DNA of 64,000 nucleotides from Iodobacter arcticus (GTDB lineage Bacteria > Pseudomonadota > Gammaproteobacteria > Burkholderiales > Chitinibacteraceae): positions 248,001 through 312,000 of the forward strand of contig NZ_JBHTBQ010000006.1 of the NCBI RefSeq assembly GCF_042664895.1, written 5' to 3'. Made by a program: the position numbers and the translations under genes. Shown piece after piece: positions 53,066 through 61,946 of the stretch (its first letter is position 1; each line of letters starts with the position of its first letter). The notes beneath the pieces are model-generated. The model ran no database searches, was not told the DNA's origin, and saw only the letters and a list, made by a program, of their open reading frames with translations.

Positions 53066-53824
53066 TTAGTGCAGCGCTTTAATCAGCAATGATATTCCAG
53101 TCAGGATGGTGACGCTTTCAAAGCAGCGTTTAATCATTTGATTGCCCTGCTTTAATCCCCAGTGCGCACCTAAATAACCACCTAGGGCAGAAGCCAGCAG
53201 CAACACAGGAATCCACGGCCAGTACACGCCAGCTTGTAAAGCCAGCGAAATGGCCCCCGCACTATTCCAAAACAGCCCTACCAAAACCATGGTGTAAGCC
53301 ACGGCCTGCTTGTAATCCATACCAAACCAGTGCACCAACCAAAGCGTAACAAATAGGCCTGTACCGGAAGTAAACGAGCCATTCAGTACACCAATAAAAA
53401 ATAAGCCAGCTATGCCAAGCCAGAGTTTTGAGCCGCTGCGATGGCGGCTTTGCTGTTGCTGACCAAGGGCTGGGGAGAATAGAGAGTACAGGCCTAAGCC
53501 ACTGGTAAGGATAGCTAAAATCAATAACGTCCAGTGTTCAGGAATATGCAGAACAAGCAGGGTGCCAATCAGCACTCCGGGTAAGCCACTCGCCAGCACT
53601 AAGGCAGAAAACCGCCAGTTAAGCGTGCCTGCTTTTAAGTGCTTGACAGTAGCGCCCAGCCCCAGCGCTACGCTGGCCACTTTATGCGTTGCCAATGCCA
53701 CAGGAAAGGCTAAACCCAGAAATAGCAAAATAGGTAATTGCAGCAGGCCCGCACCGCCCCCCGCAAGGGCAGAAAGCGTATTGGCAATTAAAGAAACAAT
53801 AAATAATGCGAGTAATTCTGTCAT
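53066..53824 (-). CDS. TauE/SafE-family (TSUP) membrane permease
   Basis: A 252-residue inner-membrane protein with about eight hydrophobic segments. It has the TSUP-type stretch ANTLSALAGGGAGLLQLPILL near residue 15 and a second matching GLFFIGVLNGSFTSGTGLF. The family exports or imports sulfite, sulfoacetate or other organosulfur anions. The substrate here cannot be named. It begins the minus-strand run that includes nudC. Confidence 0.85.
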   Translation of the reverse strand: MTELLALFIVSLIANTLSALAGGGAGLLQLPILLFLGLAFPVALATHKVASVALGLGATVKHLKAGTLNWRFSALVLASGLPGVLIGTLLVLHIPEHWTLLILAILTSGLGLYSLFSPALGQQQQSRHRSGSKLWLGIAGLFFIGVLNGSFTSGTGLFVTLWLVHWFGMDYKQAVAYTMVLVGLFWNSAGAISLALQAGVYWPWIPVLLLASALGGYLGAHWGLKQGNQMIKRCFESVTILTGISLLIKALH

Positions 53825-54203
53825 TGGCGTTTGCTTGGGTAGACGGGCGTATATCGCTTTAAATCGGCATAAAAATTGTATTTATTTAATCTGCAGCTAC
53901 TTTAAGAAAGCGAGTTTTGCTGGTTTGTCGTTTAAATACATCATTGCTTCCCGCTTGGCTCTTGTATCCGCTGAATGTTTTTGTAGGTTTTTGTCAGGAT
54001 ACGCAAGTTTTTAGGGTTGGTCAGTAATTGATAAAGAAGAGGGATAAATCATTCAATTCAATATGAAATGGCTGGCTAGGCCAATCTGGCGAATGTTTTG
54101 CAGATGCACAATGGTGTTGCTTTATTCTTACAAGCATCAACTATTTATCAGTAATTTATACAGGATTGGCCCTGACTTAGGGATAGTCCTAGGCTGGTTT
54201 AGC

Positions 54204-54232
54204 TTGTCAAACATTTGTTTGATTCGTAGCAT
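54204..54232 (+). promoter_or_regulatory. Candidate promoter with palindrome before GDSL lipase
   Basis: TTGTCA (54204-54209) and TAGCAT (54227-54232) have a 17-bp spacer. A perfect palindrome TCAAAC-ATTT-GTTTGA (54207-54222) overlaps the -35 side and could be an operator. The 481 bp from 53825 to 54305 hold no other feature that I can support. Confidence 0.4.
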
Positions 54233-54305
54233 GAAGATCGTTTCTCAACGACAGAGCATAGGGCTTTGGGTTGCGGTAAACCTAATAACAAGACGGGAGA
54301 TATAC

Positions 54306-55511
54306 ATGAATTCTTCGCTGCCACGGGCAAGTCGCCCATTTGCTGTTTTGCTGCTGACCTCCCTGCTCGCTGCGTGTGGCGGTGGTGGAGATGCAAATAC
54401 CCCGGCGGATACCCGCAATATTAAAGAAGTGGTTTCTTTTGGTGATAGCCTGAGCGATGTGGGCACGTATAACCCGACTACGGCAGATGCTGATCTGACA
54501 AATGATCAGGCGCTGGGCCTTCGCTTTACAACTAAGCCTCTTAAAAAGGAAGCAGGTAAGCCTGATCAGCCTACTCCAGGTGCGGTTTGGGTAGATGTGG
54601 TTGCCTCTGCTTATGGTCTGAATATGACGGCCAATCGTCAGGTTAGCTTTAGTGGGCTGGATGCCTTGGGCAAGCCAGTCGGTACACCGGGTGTGATGGG
54701 GGTTGTTTATTCTCTGGGTGGCAATGCCTATGCAGAAGGCGGTGCAAGGATTGAAGCAGAGCTGACAGTAAATGCACAAGGTCAGAAAATTGTTGATGGC
54801 GTGGTGACTGTTGCTCCTGGGGTGACTTATCAGTCGGCTACAGCTTTATCTATTAAATCTCAGATTGCTAAATATAAAGCAGCACGCACAAGCTTTAATT
54901 CTAACCAGCTTGTTTTGTTGCAAGGTGGGCCGAATGATTTCCTCGCATTCTTTGCTGCAGCAAAAGCGGGTGCATATGGTGATCTTGCAGGCATTCAGGC
55001 TGCAGCAAATACAGAAGTTGCTAAGAACACCAAAGCCATCACAGATCGCGTAAGTGAATTACTTGGGGCAGGGGCCACACATATTCTGTATTCAAATATG
55101 CCGGATCTGGGCGTGACTCCTCAATTTAAAGGCACAGCGTTTGCTGCTTTAGCAACTGGTGTATCGAAAGCGTATAACGATGCCGTGAAAAATGCGTTGG
55201 CTAAGCCTGTAGCAGATAAAAAACTGGTGATTTTTGATGCCGCTTCATTAGTTAAGGCTGCCGTTGATAATCCACAGGCCTTTAATCAAACATATAAAGT
55301 GAATTTGGTAAACGTAGATCAGTTGGCGTGTAATAGTCTTACCCCATCAGGCGTATCTGCCTTAGTTTGTAATGCAAAGACGCTGACTGCTGCAGATGCA
55401 GATACCCAGTATTTATTTGCAGACAGCGTGCATCCAACAGTAACAGCTCACACCGTTTGGGGGACTGTAGCGGCGATGACGGCGATGCAAGTTGAAGGAT
55501 TCGGTAAGTAA
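54306..55511 (+). CDS. GDSL/SGNH-family lipase or esterase lipoprotein
   Basis: A 401-residue exported lipoprotein with lipobox LLAAC (Cys24). The SGNH blocks are complete: VVSFGDSLSDVG (nucleophile Ser), a Gly region, QGGPNDFLAFF (block III Asn) and DSVHPTVTAH (Asp/His pair). It should hydrolyse esters or lipids at the cell surface. GGGAG lies 6 bases before the ATG. The open frame from 54063 is not used. A strong terminator follows. Confidence 0.9.
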   Translation: MNSSLPRASRPFAVLLLTSLLAACGGGGDANTPADTRNIKEVVSFGDSLSDVGTYNPTTADADLTNDQALGLRFTTKPLKKEAGKPDQPTPGAVWVDVVASAYGLNMTANRQVSFSGLDALGKPVGTPGVMGVVYSLGGNAYAEGGARIEAELTVNAQGQKIVDGVVTVAPGVTYQSATALSIKSQIAKYKAARTSFNSNQLVLLQGGPNDFLAFFAAAKAGAYGDLAGIQAAANTEVAKNTKAITDRVSELLGAGATHILYSNMPDLGVTPQFKGTAFAALATGVSKAYNDAVKNALAKPVADKKLVIFDAASLVKAAVDNPQAFNQTYKVNLVNVDQLACNSLTPSGVSALVCNAKTLTAADADTQYLFADSVHPTVTAHTVWGTVAAMTAMQVEGFGK

Positions 55512-55529
55512 GTTTTTAAGCTTAGTGTT

Positions 55530-55566
55530 AAAAACCGCGTTTAGCCTTGAGCTAAACGCGGTTTTT
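55530..55566. terminator. Rho-independent terminator
   Basis: A perfect 16-bp stem AAAAACCGCGTTTAGC (55530-55545) pairs with 55551-55566 around CTTGA, ending in Ts. Confidence 0.95.
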
Positions 55567-55603
55567 TATTGGTCCTCGCTTATGTATCCGGTAAAATTCG
55601 CCC

Positions 55604-56323
55604 ATGAGCAAATTAACATTAGATCGCATCCTGCAATCGCAGGGCTTTGGGACGCGCAAGGGTTGTCGCGAGATGATTACCGACGGTGAAGTGGCCGTAA
55701 ACGGTGAAATCGTTAGCAACTTCAAGCTCGCTTTTGAAACTACGGGGCTGGAGCTCACCATCTTTGGCGAAAGCTGGCCCTATCGTGAGCACGTATATAT
55801 TGCACTGAATAAACCCAGCAATTTTGAATGCTCGCGTAAACCCAGCCACCACCCCGGTGTGCTGACGCTGCTGCCTGATCAATTTCACTGGCGTGAAGTG
55901 CAGCCGGTTGGCCGTTTAGATCACGATACCACTGGCCTGCTGCTGATGTCGGATGACGGCTCGTTTATCCACGCGCAATCATCCCCCAAGCGCCATGTGC
56001 CTAAGGTTTATGTCGCCATCACTGCCGAGCCGGTAAGTGATGAATTGGTTGCGTTGTTAATCGCCGGTGTGCAGCTCAATGATGAGCCTGCGCCTCTGGC
56101 CGCTGTGCATTGCAAAAAGCTAGGCGAGCACGAGCTGGAAATCGTGCTTGAGCAAGGCAAATATCATCAGGTAAAACGCATGTTGGCCGCAGCAGGTAAT
56201 CATTGCGCGGGGCTGAGGCGCTCTGAGATTGGTGGCTTAAAGCTGGCTGAAATGAATCTACCTGAAGGCGAGTGGTGCTATTTATCTGAGGCGCAAATGG
56301 CGCTCTTGGTGCCTGCACAGTAA
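55604..56323 (+). CDS. rsuA: 16S rRNA pseudouridine synthase (RsuA family)
   Basis: It converts uridine to pseudouridine in rRNA; RsuA proper acts at U516 of 16S rRNA. The 239-residue protein has an N-terminal S4 domain (LDRILQSQGFGTRKGCREMI), the catalytic motif VGRLDHDTTGLLLMSDDG and a C-terminal HQVKRMLAAAGNHC. Length fits RsuA (about 231), not the longer RluB. It is monocistronic. Confidence 0.92.
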   Translation: MSKLTLDRILQSQGFGTRKGCREMITDGEVAVNGEIVSNFKLAFETTGLELTIFGESWPYREHVYIALNKPSNFECSRKPSHHPGVLTLLPDQFHWREVQPVGRLDHDTTGLLLMSDDGSFIHAQSSPKRHVPKVYVAITAEPVSDELVALLIAGVQLNDEPAPLAAVHCKKLGEHELEIVLEQGKYHQVKRMLAAAGNHCAGLRRSEIGGLKLAEMNLPEGEWCYLSEAQMALLVPAQ

Positions 56324-56356
56324 AGCATATGGGGAAAGAGTAGAGTAAGCTTAGCG

Positions 56357-56396
56357 ATGTCATGATTTAGTCATATATTTGTTATGTTTTTGTCAT
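56357..56396 (+). promoter_or_regulatory. Tandem Pho-box-like sites before the 5'-nucleotidase gene
   Basis: Two 18-mers, 56357-56374 and 56379-56396, each match 13 of 18 positions of the PhoB consensus CTGTCATAwAwCTGTCAy. They start exactly 22 bp apart, the period of tandem Pho boxes. They are followed after 10 bp by a poor -10 (TAGTCT at 56407) and then the ribosome site TAAGGA at 56435. Confidence 0.65.
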
Positions 56397-56447
56397 GCAA
56401 CTTCATTAGTCTTACTAACTTTTTGCTTCCTGCCTAAGGATATCCCC

Positions 56448-58133
56448 ATGAATTTACGTAATGGCCTGCTCGTGGCCAGCATTGCGCTGGTCCTTACTGC
56501 GTGTAATGACTCTGATTCAACCGAAGTGGTAGTGCCTGCCGCACCCGTCGATGTTAAGTTGATTGCTATTAATGATTTTCACGGCAATATCGAAGCGGCC
56601 GATGGTATTACCCTTACCCTGCCTGATCCTAAAGACCCAAGCAAAACCATTAAAGAGCCTGTGGGCGGTGCTGAATACCTAGCTACTTGGATCAAAAATC
56701 TAAAAGCTAAAAATCCTAATAATGTGGTGGTTTCAGCGGGTGATCTGATTGGTGGCAGCCCGATGATTTCGGCGCTGTATCATGACGAGCCAACCATCGA
56801 GGCCATGAATGCTCTGGGCCTTGATATCAATGCAGTAGGTAATCATGAGTTTGATGACGGCCACGCAGAATTAATGCGCATGCAAAATGGCGGTTGCCAC
56901 GCTGATAAAGTGGGCTGCGCCGACGGTAAATTTGAAGGTGCAAAGTTTAAATTTCTGGCCGCCAATGTGCTGGATAGCAAAACCGGCAAAACCATTCTGC
57001 CTGCTTACCAGATTAAAGAATTCAAGGGCGCAAAGATTGGCTTTATTGGCATGACTTTAAAAGGCACACCCGGCATTGTTACCCCAGCGGGTGTAGCTGG
57101 GCTTGAGTTTCAAGACGAAGTAGAAACCGCCAATAAGCTGGTGCCAGAGTTACAAAAACAAGGTGTGGAAGCGATTGTGGTGTTGCTGCACGAAGGCGGA
57201 ATTCCGGCTGATGCGCAAATTAATGGATGTAAAGATATTGCAGGCCCGATTGTGGATATCGTTAAAAAACTAGATAAAGCGATCGATATTGTCATCTCAG
57301 GCCATACTCACAAGCCCTATAACTGCACCATTAACGATAAGCTGGTGACCAGCGCCTATCAATACGGCGGCATGGTGACGGATATCGATCTGACGATTGA
57401 TCCAAAAACCGGTCACGTTAGCAAAATGAGCGCTAATAATCTGGCCGTTACCCGTAATGTGGCTAAAGATCCTGCACAAACTAGCCTGATTGAAAAATTC
57501 CTGAAGCTGGTAACTCCACTGAAAGATCGCGTGGTAGGAACAGTCGCTGGTGCTCTGCCAAGATTGGTTGATCCTGTAGGTGCAGGTGAGTCTGTATTAG
57601 GCCGCGTGATTGCTGATTCACAGCTGGCTGCCACGGCAGAGAAAGATTTAGGTGCTTCGAAAGTTGCATTTATGAACCCGGGTGGGGTGCGTGCTGATTT
57701 AACGCCAGATGCTGAGGGTAAAGTGACTTACGGCAAGCTGTTTGCTGTGCAGCCATTTGGTAATTCATTAGTGACGATGACTTTGACGGGCGAGCAAATT
57801 GATAAAGTGCTTGAACAACAATGGAATGGTACTTCTGCCAAAATCATGCAAGTGTCAGCTGGCTTTAGCTATGTGTGGAGTAAGAGTAAGCCCAATGGCA
57901 GCAAAATCGATATCGCAAGCATCAAGCTTAACGGTGTCGCGATTGATCCAAAAGCCAGCTACCGCGTAACGGTGAATAACTTTATGGCCAGTGGTGGGGA
58001 TGGCTATCTTGAGTTTGTAAACGGCAAAGACGTGCAAGGCGGCGCTCAGGATATCGATGCATTAGAAAGCTATATCAAGAAAAATCCTAAGCTTGCTGTA
58101 CCAAGTGTTGAGCGCATTAGTGTTTTGAATTAA
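56448..58133 (+). CDS. 5'-nucleotidase lipoprotein (UshA family)
   Basis: It removes phosphate from extracellular nucleotides. The 561-residue protein has lipobox LTAC (Cys19), a metallophosphatase domain with IAINDFHGNIE, VVSAGDLIGGSP, GNHEFDDG and SGHTHKPYNC, and the C-terminal 5'-nucleotidase domain with NPGGVRADL and VQPFGNSLVTMTLTG. TAAGGA precedes the ATG at 56448. Two Pho-box-like sites lie upstream, indicating control by phosphate. Confidence 0.93.
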   Translation: MNLRNGLLVASIALVLTACNDSDSTEVVVPAAPVDVKLIAINDFHGNIEAADGITLTLPDPKDPSKTIKEPVGGAEYLATWIKNLKAKNPNNVVVSAGDLIGGSPMISALYHDEPTIEAMNALGLDINAVGNHEFDDGHAELMRMQNGGCHADKVGCADGKFEGAKFKFLAANVLDSKTGKTILPAYQIKEFKGAKIGFIGMTLKGTPGIVTPAGVAGLEFQDEVETANKLVPELQKQGVEAIVVLLHEGGIPADAQINGCKDIAGPIVDIVKKLDKAIDIVISGHTHKPYNCTINDKLVTSAYQYGGMVTDIDLTIDPKTGHVSKMSANNLAVTRNVAKDPAQTSLIEKFLKLVTPLKDRVVGTVAGALPRLVDPVGAGESVLGRVIADSQLAATAEKDLGASKVAFMNPGGVRADLTPDAEGKVTYGKLFAVQPFGNSLVTMTLTGEQIDKVLEQQWNGTSAKIMQVSAGFSYVWSKSKPNGSKIDIASIKLNGVAIDPKASYRVTVNNFMASGGDGYLEFVNGKDVQGGAQDIDALESYIKKNPKLAVPSVERISVLN

Positions 58134-58166
58134 TAATAAATCACAGCTGCGTGATTCGTTTGTAGC

Positions 58167-58221
58167 AAGCCGTATGCTTCTCTCTTCCTTTATTGAAGGG
58201 GGGTGAAGCTGCGGCTTTTTT
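58167..58221 (+). terminator. Probable terminator after the 5'-nucleotidase gene
   Basis: AAGCCG and GCTTC on the left pair with GAAGC and CGGCTT on the right with a small internal bulge, followed by a T run. The loop carries a second small hairpin CTTC/GAAG. Confidence 0.65.
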
Positions 58222-58319
58222 AGTTAATCACAGCGCTTCGTTTCCCTCTAAAAAATAAGCAATTAAATTTAGACTAAGTACTTGGGCATAACATCCTGCA
58301 CTCTTCAATTATGCGTTTT

Positions 58320-58392
58320 CGTAGGGTGTGAAACGACGAAGTCGTTGCGCACCAAGGGCCGGTGCGCAAGAAAAACACTTGCACACCCTACG
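58320..58392. repeat. GTAGGGTGTG element with nested hairpins
   Basis: The outer arm CGTAGGGTGTG (58320-58330) faces CACACCCTACG (58382-58392). Inside are two further hairpins: ACGAC-GAA-GTCGT and GCGCACC...GGTGCGC. The shape is like a three-way junction. The 357-bp gap from 58134 to 58490 contains this unit and the terminator but no gene. Confidence 0.82.
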
Positions 58393-58490
58393 AGTTCACA
58401 TGCTTTTACATTTAAAAATGCCCGATAACTTATGCCGAACTACTTACCGAAAGTTGACTATGGTTAAAGTCATACTTTTGGAGTAAGCAA

Positions 58491-59111
58491 ATGAAGCATC
58501 TATGTTTACAGCGCAGGCAGTTTTTACTTTTAGTGAGCGGCTTACTCGCCACAGTGGCCATGCCTGCATGGGCGGCGGGGTCCATAGGTGAAGTGAAGCT
58601 GTTAGAAGGGCAGGCGTGGCGCAATGATCAGCCTTTAAAAATAGGCGATCCTATTGCCGCAGGAGATCAGTTACGTACCGGTGTAGATTCAAAATTGGTG
58701 GTGAGGGTAGAGGGCGACGTGTATTTACTGCGGGCTAATAGTGTTTTGCAGCTCGAGCAAAAAGGGCTGCTGCTCAGCGGCTTGCGGCTTGCCAGTGGCG
58801 CTTTACTGGCGGTGTTTGCTAAGGGGAATAAGCAAATTATTACCCCAACGGTCACGGCTGGGATACGGGGCACGGGCCTCTATGCCGAGGCCAGCGAGCA
58901 GAGCACCTATTTTTGCCTCTGTTACGGCGAAGTAGATTTAAGCCCGATGCACCAGCGAGCCAAACGCTTTCGGGTAAAAGCCAGCCAGCATAAAGCGCAT
59001 ACGCTGGATGCCAAAGGCCGCATAGAACAATCGCCACTTCGTGATCATAGCGATGACGAGTTGGCGATTTTAGAGGCCTTAGCGGGGCGTAAACCCAATT
59101 CAGTTTTATAG
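58491..59111 (+). CDS. FecR-domain exported protein
   Basis: A 206-residue protein with an N-terminal export signal containing twin arginines (LQRRQFLLLVSGLLA), possibly Tat-dependent. A FecR-type domain follows: GSIGEVKLLEGQAWRND, AGDQLRTGVDSKLVVRVEGD, and TPTVTAGIRGTGLYAEA. FecR domains sense or bind polymers or act in anti-sigma systems, but here there is no sigma factor or receptor gene. GGAG lies 8 bases before the ATG. Confidence 0.8.
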   Translation: MKHLCLQRRQFLLLVSGLLATVAMPAWAAGSIGEVKLLEGQAWRNDQPLKIGDPIAAGDQLRTGVDSKLVVRVEGDVYLLRANSVLQLEQKGLLLSGLRLASGALLAVFAKGNKQIITPTVTAGIRGTGLYAEASEQSTYFCLCYGEVDLSPMHQRAKRFRVKASQHKAHTLDAKGRIEQSPLRDHSDDELAILEALAGRKPNSVL

Positions 59112-59177
59112 GGTGTACAACGACTAAGTCGGAGCACCGAAAGCGGTGCGCAAGAAAACCGACTTGCACACCCTATA
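59108..59177. repeat. GTAGGGTGTG-type element with nested hairpins, second copy
   Basis: TATAGGGTGT (59108-59117) faces ACACCCTATA (59168-59177). Inside, CGACT-AAGTCG and GCACCG-AAAG-CGGTGC form hairpins. The FecR-domain gene stop codon (59109-59111) lies in its left arm. Confidence 0.8.
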
Positions 59178-59228
59178 AAGTCGGCTCTACCTTATGTTTT
59201 ACATGGGAGAAGCTCGATTTCAAGGCGC

Positions 59229-60497
59229 TTACTTTGCCAGTCGCGCATTCCAGTTTTTCACCGCTGCATCTAGAGCGGCTTTTGCTGATTTGCGGCCCGT
59301 AATGGCAGCTTGAATTTCGTTTTGCAAAGCGCGCTGCATGGTGGCTTCATCTGGTAAAACGCCAGGCTCCAGCGTCAGCGTTTTGGCATTGCCAATCGAT
59401 AGCGCGGCGATGGCGCGTGATTTTTCTACTGGATCAGAGCTCTTCGCGCCAGACATAAAGTAGCCATCTGTTGCCGCTAGCTTAGTGGATGGGAAAGTGG
59501 TGCCGGTTTCTTTAGAGAAAGCCAGTTGCGCGGCATCGCTGGTCATAAATTTACCCAGCTTGGCTGCATCGCTTGGAGACTTAGCGCCCTTTGGAATCAC
59601 GTAATCCATCATCCAACCGCCAAAAGCCATTTTGCCTTCTGCAATCGGGAAGGCGGCGATATCTGTTTTGGCGTAAATGGCTTTGCTATCGGTTTGGGTA
59701 CGTTTGAGTGCTTGTGGTGCGGTGGTCATCATGGCAATTCTTTGCGTGTTATATGCTGCAATTTCTTGCTCGAATTCCATTTTGAATACATCTTTAGGCA
59801 TTGCGCCTACTTTGTATAAATCAGTAAATTTCTGCAATAAAGCGATGTGTTTGGGTGAATTAAAAACAGCTTTTCCATTTTCAATTACAGGCAGGCCTGC
59901 GTAGTAAAACCAGTTAATAAAACTGCCGCCGCTTTCTGCCGATAATTTAGGGGCAAAAGCAGGGATTTTTGTTTTTTCAGTAATAGTCTTGGCTTGAGCT
60001 AGTAATTCATCAAAGCTTTTGGGTGCTGTTTTAATCCCGGCTTTATCAAATAGTTCTTTATTATAAGCAATTACAGAAACAGAGTTATACCAAGGGAAGG
60101 CGTAGATTTTGCCTTTATAAGTAACATCATTGAGCGCATTGGCCTGATATAGGTTTTTATCAGCACCCAGATATTCATCCAGCGGCAGGATATTTCCCTG
60201 ACGGGCAAAATCGTGTACCCAAGGCACATTAAAATTAACCAAGGCAGGTGGATTGCCGGCTGCAATTGCAGCGATCAGCTTAGGCTGAATCTGATCCCAG
60301 TTCATATCGACCCAAATGGCTTCTAAATTGGGGTTTTTCTGATTAAATTGGGTGGTGAGCTCTGTAAAATAGTGGCTGAATTTAGGTGCCATACTCATGG
60401 TCCAAACTTCTAGCTTTATTTTTTCTGCAGCAAAAACACTCGAAGTGCTTAATGCGGCAGCTACTGCCATTGCACTGGCAATCAATTTTTTCTTCAT
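59229..60497 (-). CDS. Sugar-type extracellular solute-binding protein (family 1)
   Basis: A 422-residue periplasmic binding protein with a signal peptide ending SVFAAEK. It has the family 1 pattern: LEVWTMSMAPKFSHYF near residue 28, ALVNFNVPWVHDFARQGNILPLDEYL, and KGKIYAFPWYNSVSVIAYNKELFDKAG. Such proteins bind sugars or glycerol-3-phosphate for an ABC transporter, but no permease is adjacent. GAGGGGATAG precedes the ATG. It is divergent from the PfkB kinase gene. Confidence 0.9.
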   Translation of the reverse strand: MKKKLIASAMAVAAALSTSSVFAAEKIKLEVWTMSMAPKFSHYFTELTTQFNQKNPNLEAIWVDMNWDQIQPKLIAAIAAGNPPALVNFNVPWVHDFARQGNILPLDEYLGADKNLYQANALNDVTYKGKIYAFPWYNSVSVIAYNKELFDKAGIKTAPKSFDELLAQAKTITEKTKIPAFAPKLSAESGGSFINWFYYAGLPVIENGKAVFNSPKHIALLQKFTDLYKVGAMPKDVFKMEFEQEIAAYNTQRIAMMTTAPQALKRTQTDSKAIYAKTDIAAFPIAEGKMAFGGWMMDYVIPKGAKSPSDAAKLGKFMTSDAAQLAFSKETGTTFPSTKLAATDGYFMSGAKSSDPVEKSRAIAALSIGNAKTLTLEPGVLPDEATMQRALQNEIQAAITGRKSAKAALDAAVKNWNARLAK

Positions 60498-60823
60498 CGC
60501 TATCCCCTCCTCAGTATAGGGCCATTACGACTGGCCAACATTGAGCATTGTGAAACTGTGCTGCTTTTTTATAGTGTAAATAAATATACTTTATTTGTGT
60601 ATGAAAATACCTTACCTCTGTGATTGATAAAGTGTAGAAACTCGTCATATTCTGTTGCAAATATCCCCAGTATTCGCTCGTATTCAATCATTGTTTTAGC
60701 CAGTTTTCTGTTTTCAGGCCATAGTGAGTGTCGCTCATTCATTGCGCATAATGGATAGGCTTAATTTCAAATATCGTTTTTCAATTTATTCCCGATCGCC
60801 AACCCTAAGCGAGGTATGAAACG
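60498..60823. other. Divergent promoter region
   Basis: 326 bp between the sugar-binding protein and kinase genes. It is AT-rich (for example around 60570-60600) and probably holds both promoters. The sequence CGTCATATTCTGTTGC (60642-60657) recalls a Pho box but is a base too short in the spacer, so I do not call one. Confidence 0.5.
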
Positions 60824-61765
60824 ATGTCTGTTTTGATCTGCGGTTCTATGGCTTACGACACTATCATGGTGTTTCCTGATCGTTTTAAGAATCATATTCT
60901 GCCAGAAAAAATTCATATGCTTTCGGTGTCGTTTATGGTGCCGGAAATGCGTCGGGAATTTGGCGGTTGCGCAGGCAATATCGCCTATAGCCTGAAAATG
61001 CTAGGCGGAGATCCGCAGATTATGGCAACAGCAGGTTGCGATTTTGCCCCCTATGCAGAGCGCCTTGATACGCTGGGTATTCGCCGCGACAGCATTCAGG
61101 AAGTGGCAAATACATTTACCGGGCAATGCTTTTTAACGACCGATTTGGACGATAACCAGATCAATGCTTTTCACCCGGGGGCGATGAGTTTTTCGCATTT
61201 AAACCGGGTGGCCGATGTGAAAGCCTCTATCGGGCTGGCGATTATTTCGCCTGATGGTAAGCAGGGTATGCAAGAGCATTGCGAGCAACTGGCTGCGGCG
61301 GGCATCCCCTTTGTGTTTGATCCGGGCCAGGGCTTGCCGATGTTTAGCAAAGATGAGCTGCTACGCATGATTTCCTTGGCAAGTTATCTAACGGTGAATG
61401 ATTACGAGCTGGAAATGGTGTTGAACACCACGGGCCTGAACATAGAAGGCTTAAAAAAAGCGGTGCGGGTGCTGATTGTTACTCTGGGTGGTGAAGGCTC
61501 TAAGATTTATACAGATGGCATTTGCCACGACATTCCTGCGGTGGCTGCCAGTGAAGTGCTTGATCCAACAGGCTGCGGCGATGCCTATCGTGCGGGGCTT
61601 TTATATGGCATTAGTCAAGGTTGGGATTGGCCTGCGGCGGGTCGGCTTGCTTCGCTGCTTGGCAGTATCAAGATTGGCTTTAAAGGCGGGCAAAATCACG
61701 AGATCAGCCGTGAAGTATTGGCCGCTCGTTTTGAAGAGGCATTTGGTTTTGCACTACCAGCCTAG
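60824..61765 (+). CDS. PfkB-family sugar/nucleoside kinase (adenosine kinase-like)
   Basis: A 313-residue ribokinase-fold enzyme that phosphorylates a sugar or nucleoside. It has FGGCAGNIAYSLKMLGG (substrate-binding GG switch), VTLGGEGSKIY and the anion-hole motif DPTGCGDAYRAG with the catalytic Asp. The overall pattern resembles bacterial adenosine kinase-like members. It sits between the sugar-binding protein and the nuclease genes, so nucleoside salvage is plausible. Confidence 0.85.
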   Translation: MSVLICGSMAYDTIMVFPDRFKNHILPEKIHMLSVSFMVPEMRREFGGCAGNIAYSLKMLGGDPQIMATAGCDFAPYAERLDTLGIRRDSIQEVANTFTGQCFLTTDLDDNQINAFHPGAMSFSHLNRVADVKASIGLAIISPDGKQGMQEHCEQLAAAGIPFVFDPGQGLPMFSKDELLRMISLASYLTVNDYELEMVLNTTGLNIEGLKKAVRVLIVTLGGEGSKIYTDGICHDIPAVAASEVLDPTGCGDAYRAGLLYGISQGWDWPAAGRLASLLGSIKIGFKGGQNHEISREVLAARFEEAFGFALPA

Positions 61766-61850
61766 CTTGGTTTGCCCTAATGGGCGGCCATCTACGCGTT
61801 CACTTTGTCTGCTGGCAGGCTGATCATTAGCGTTTACTACTGTATTAAAT

Positions 61851-61884
61851 CTGTCATATTCCTGACACTTAGCCTTCATATTGT
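61851..61884 (+). promoter_or_regulatory. Pho-box-like promoter before the nuclease gene
   Basis: CTGTCATATTCCTGACAC (61851-61868) matches the PhoB consensus at 15 of 18 positions. After 10 bp comes TATTGT (61879-61884) as a possible -10, the same geometry as the E. coli phoA promoter. AGGGG at 61936 then precedes the ATG. Confidence 0.72.
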
Positions 61885-61946
61885 CTCTATATGGTCTAGC
61901 CCCACATCGGGGTATCAAAAAACCATATTGATTAGCAGGGGTTGCA

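Noticed and set aside
60642..60657. Pho box between the sugar-binding protein and kinase genes
   Set aside because: The half sites are one base too close together, and the match is weaker than those at 56357 and 61851.
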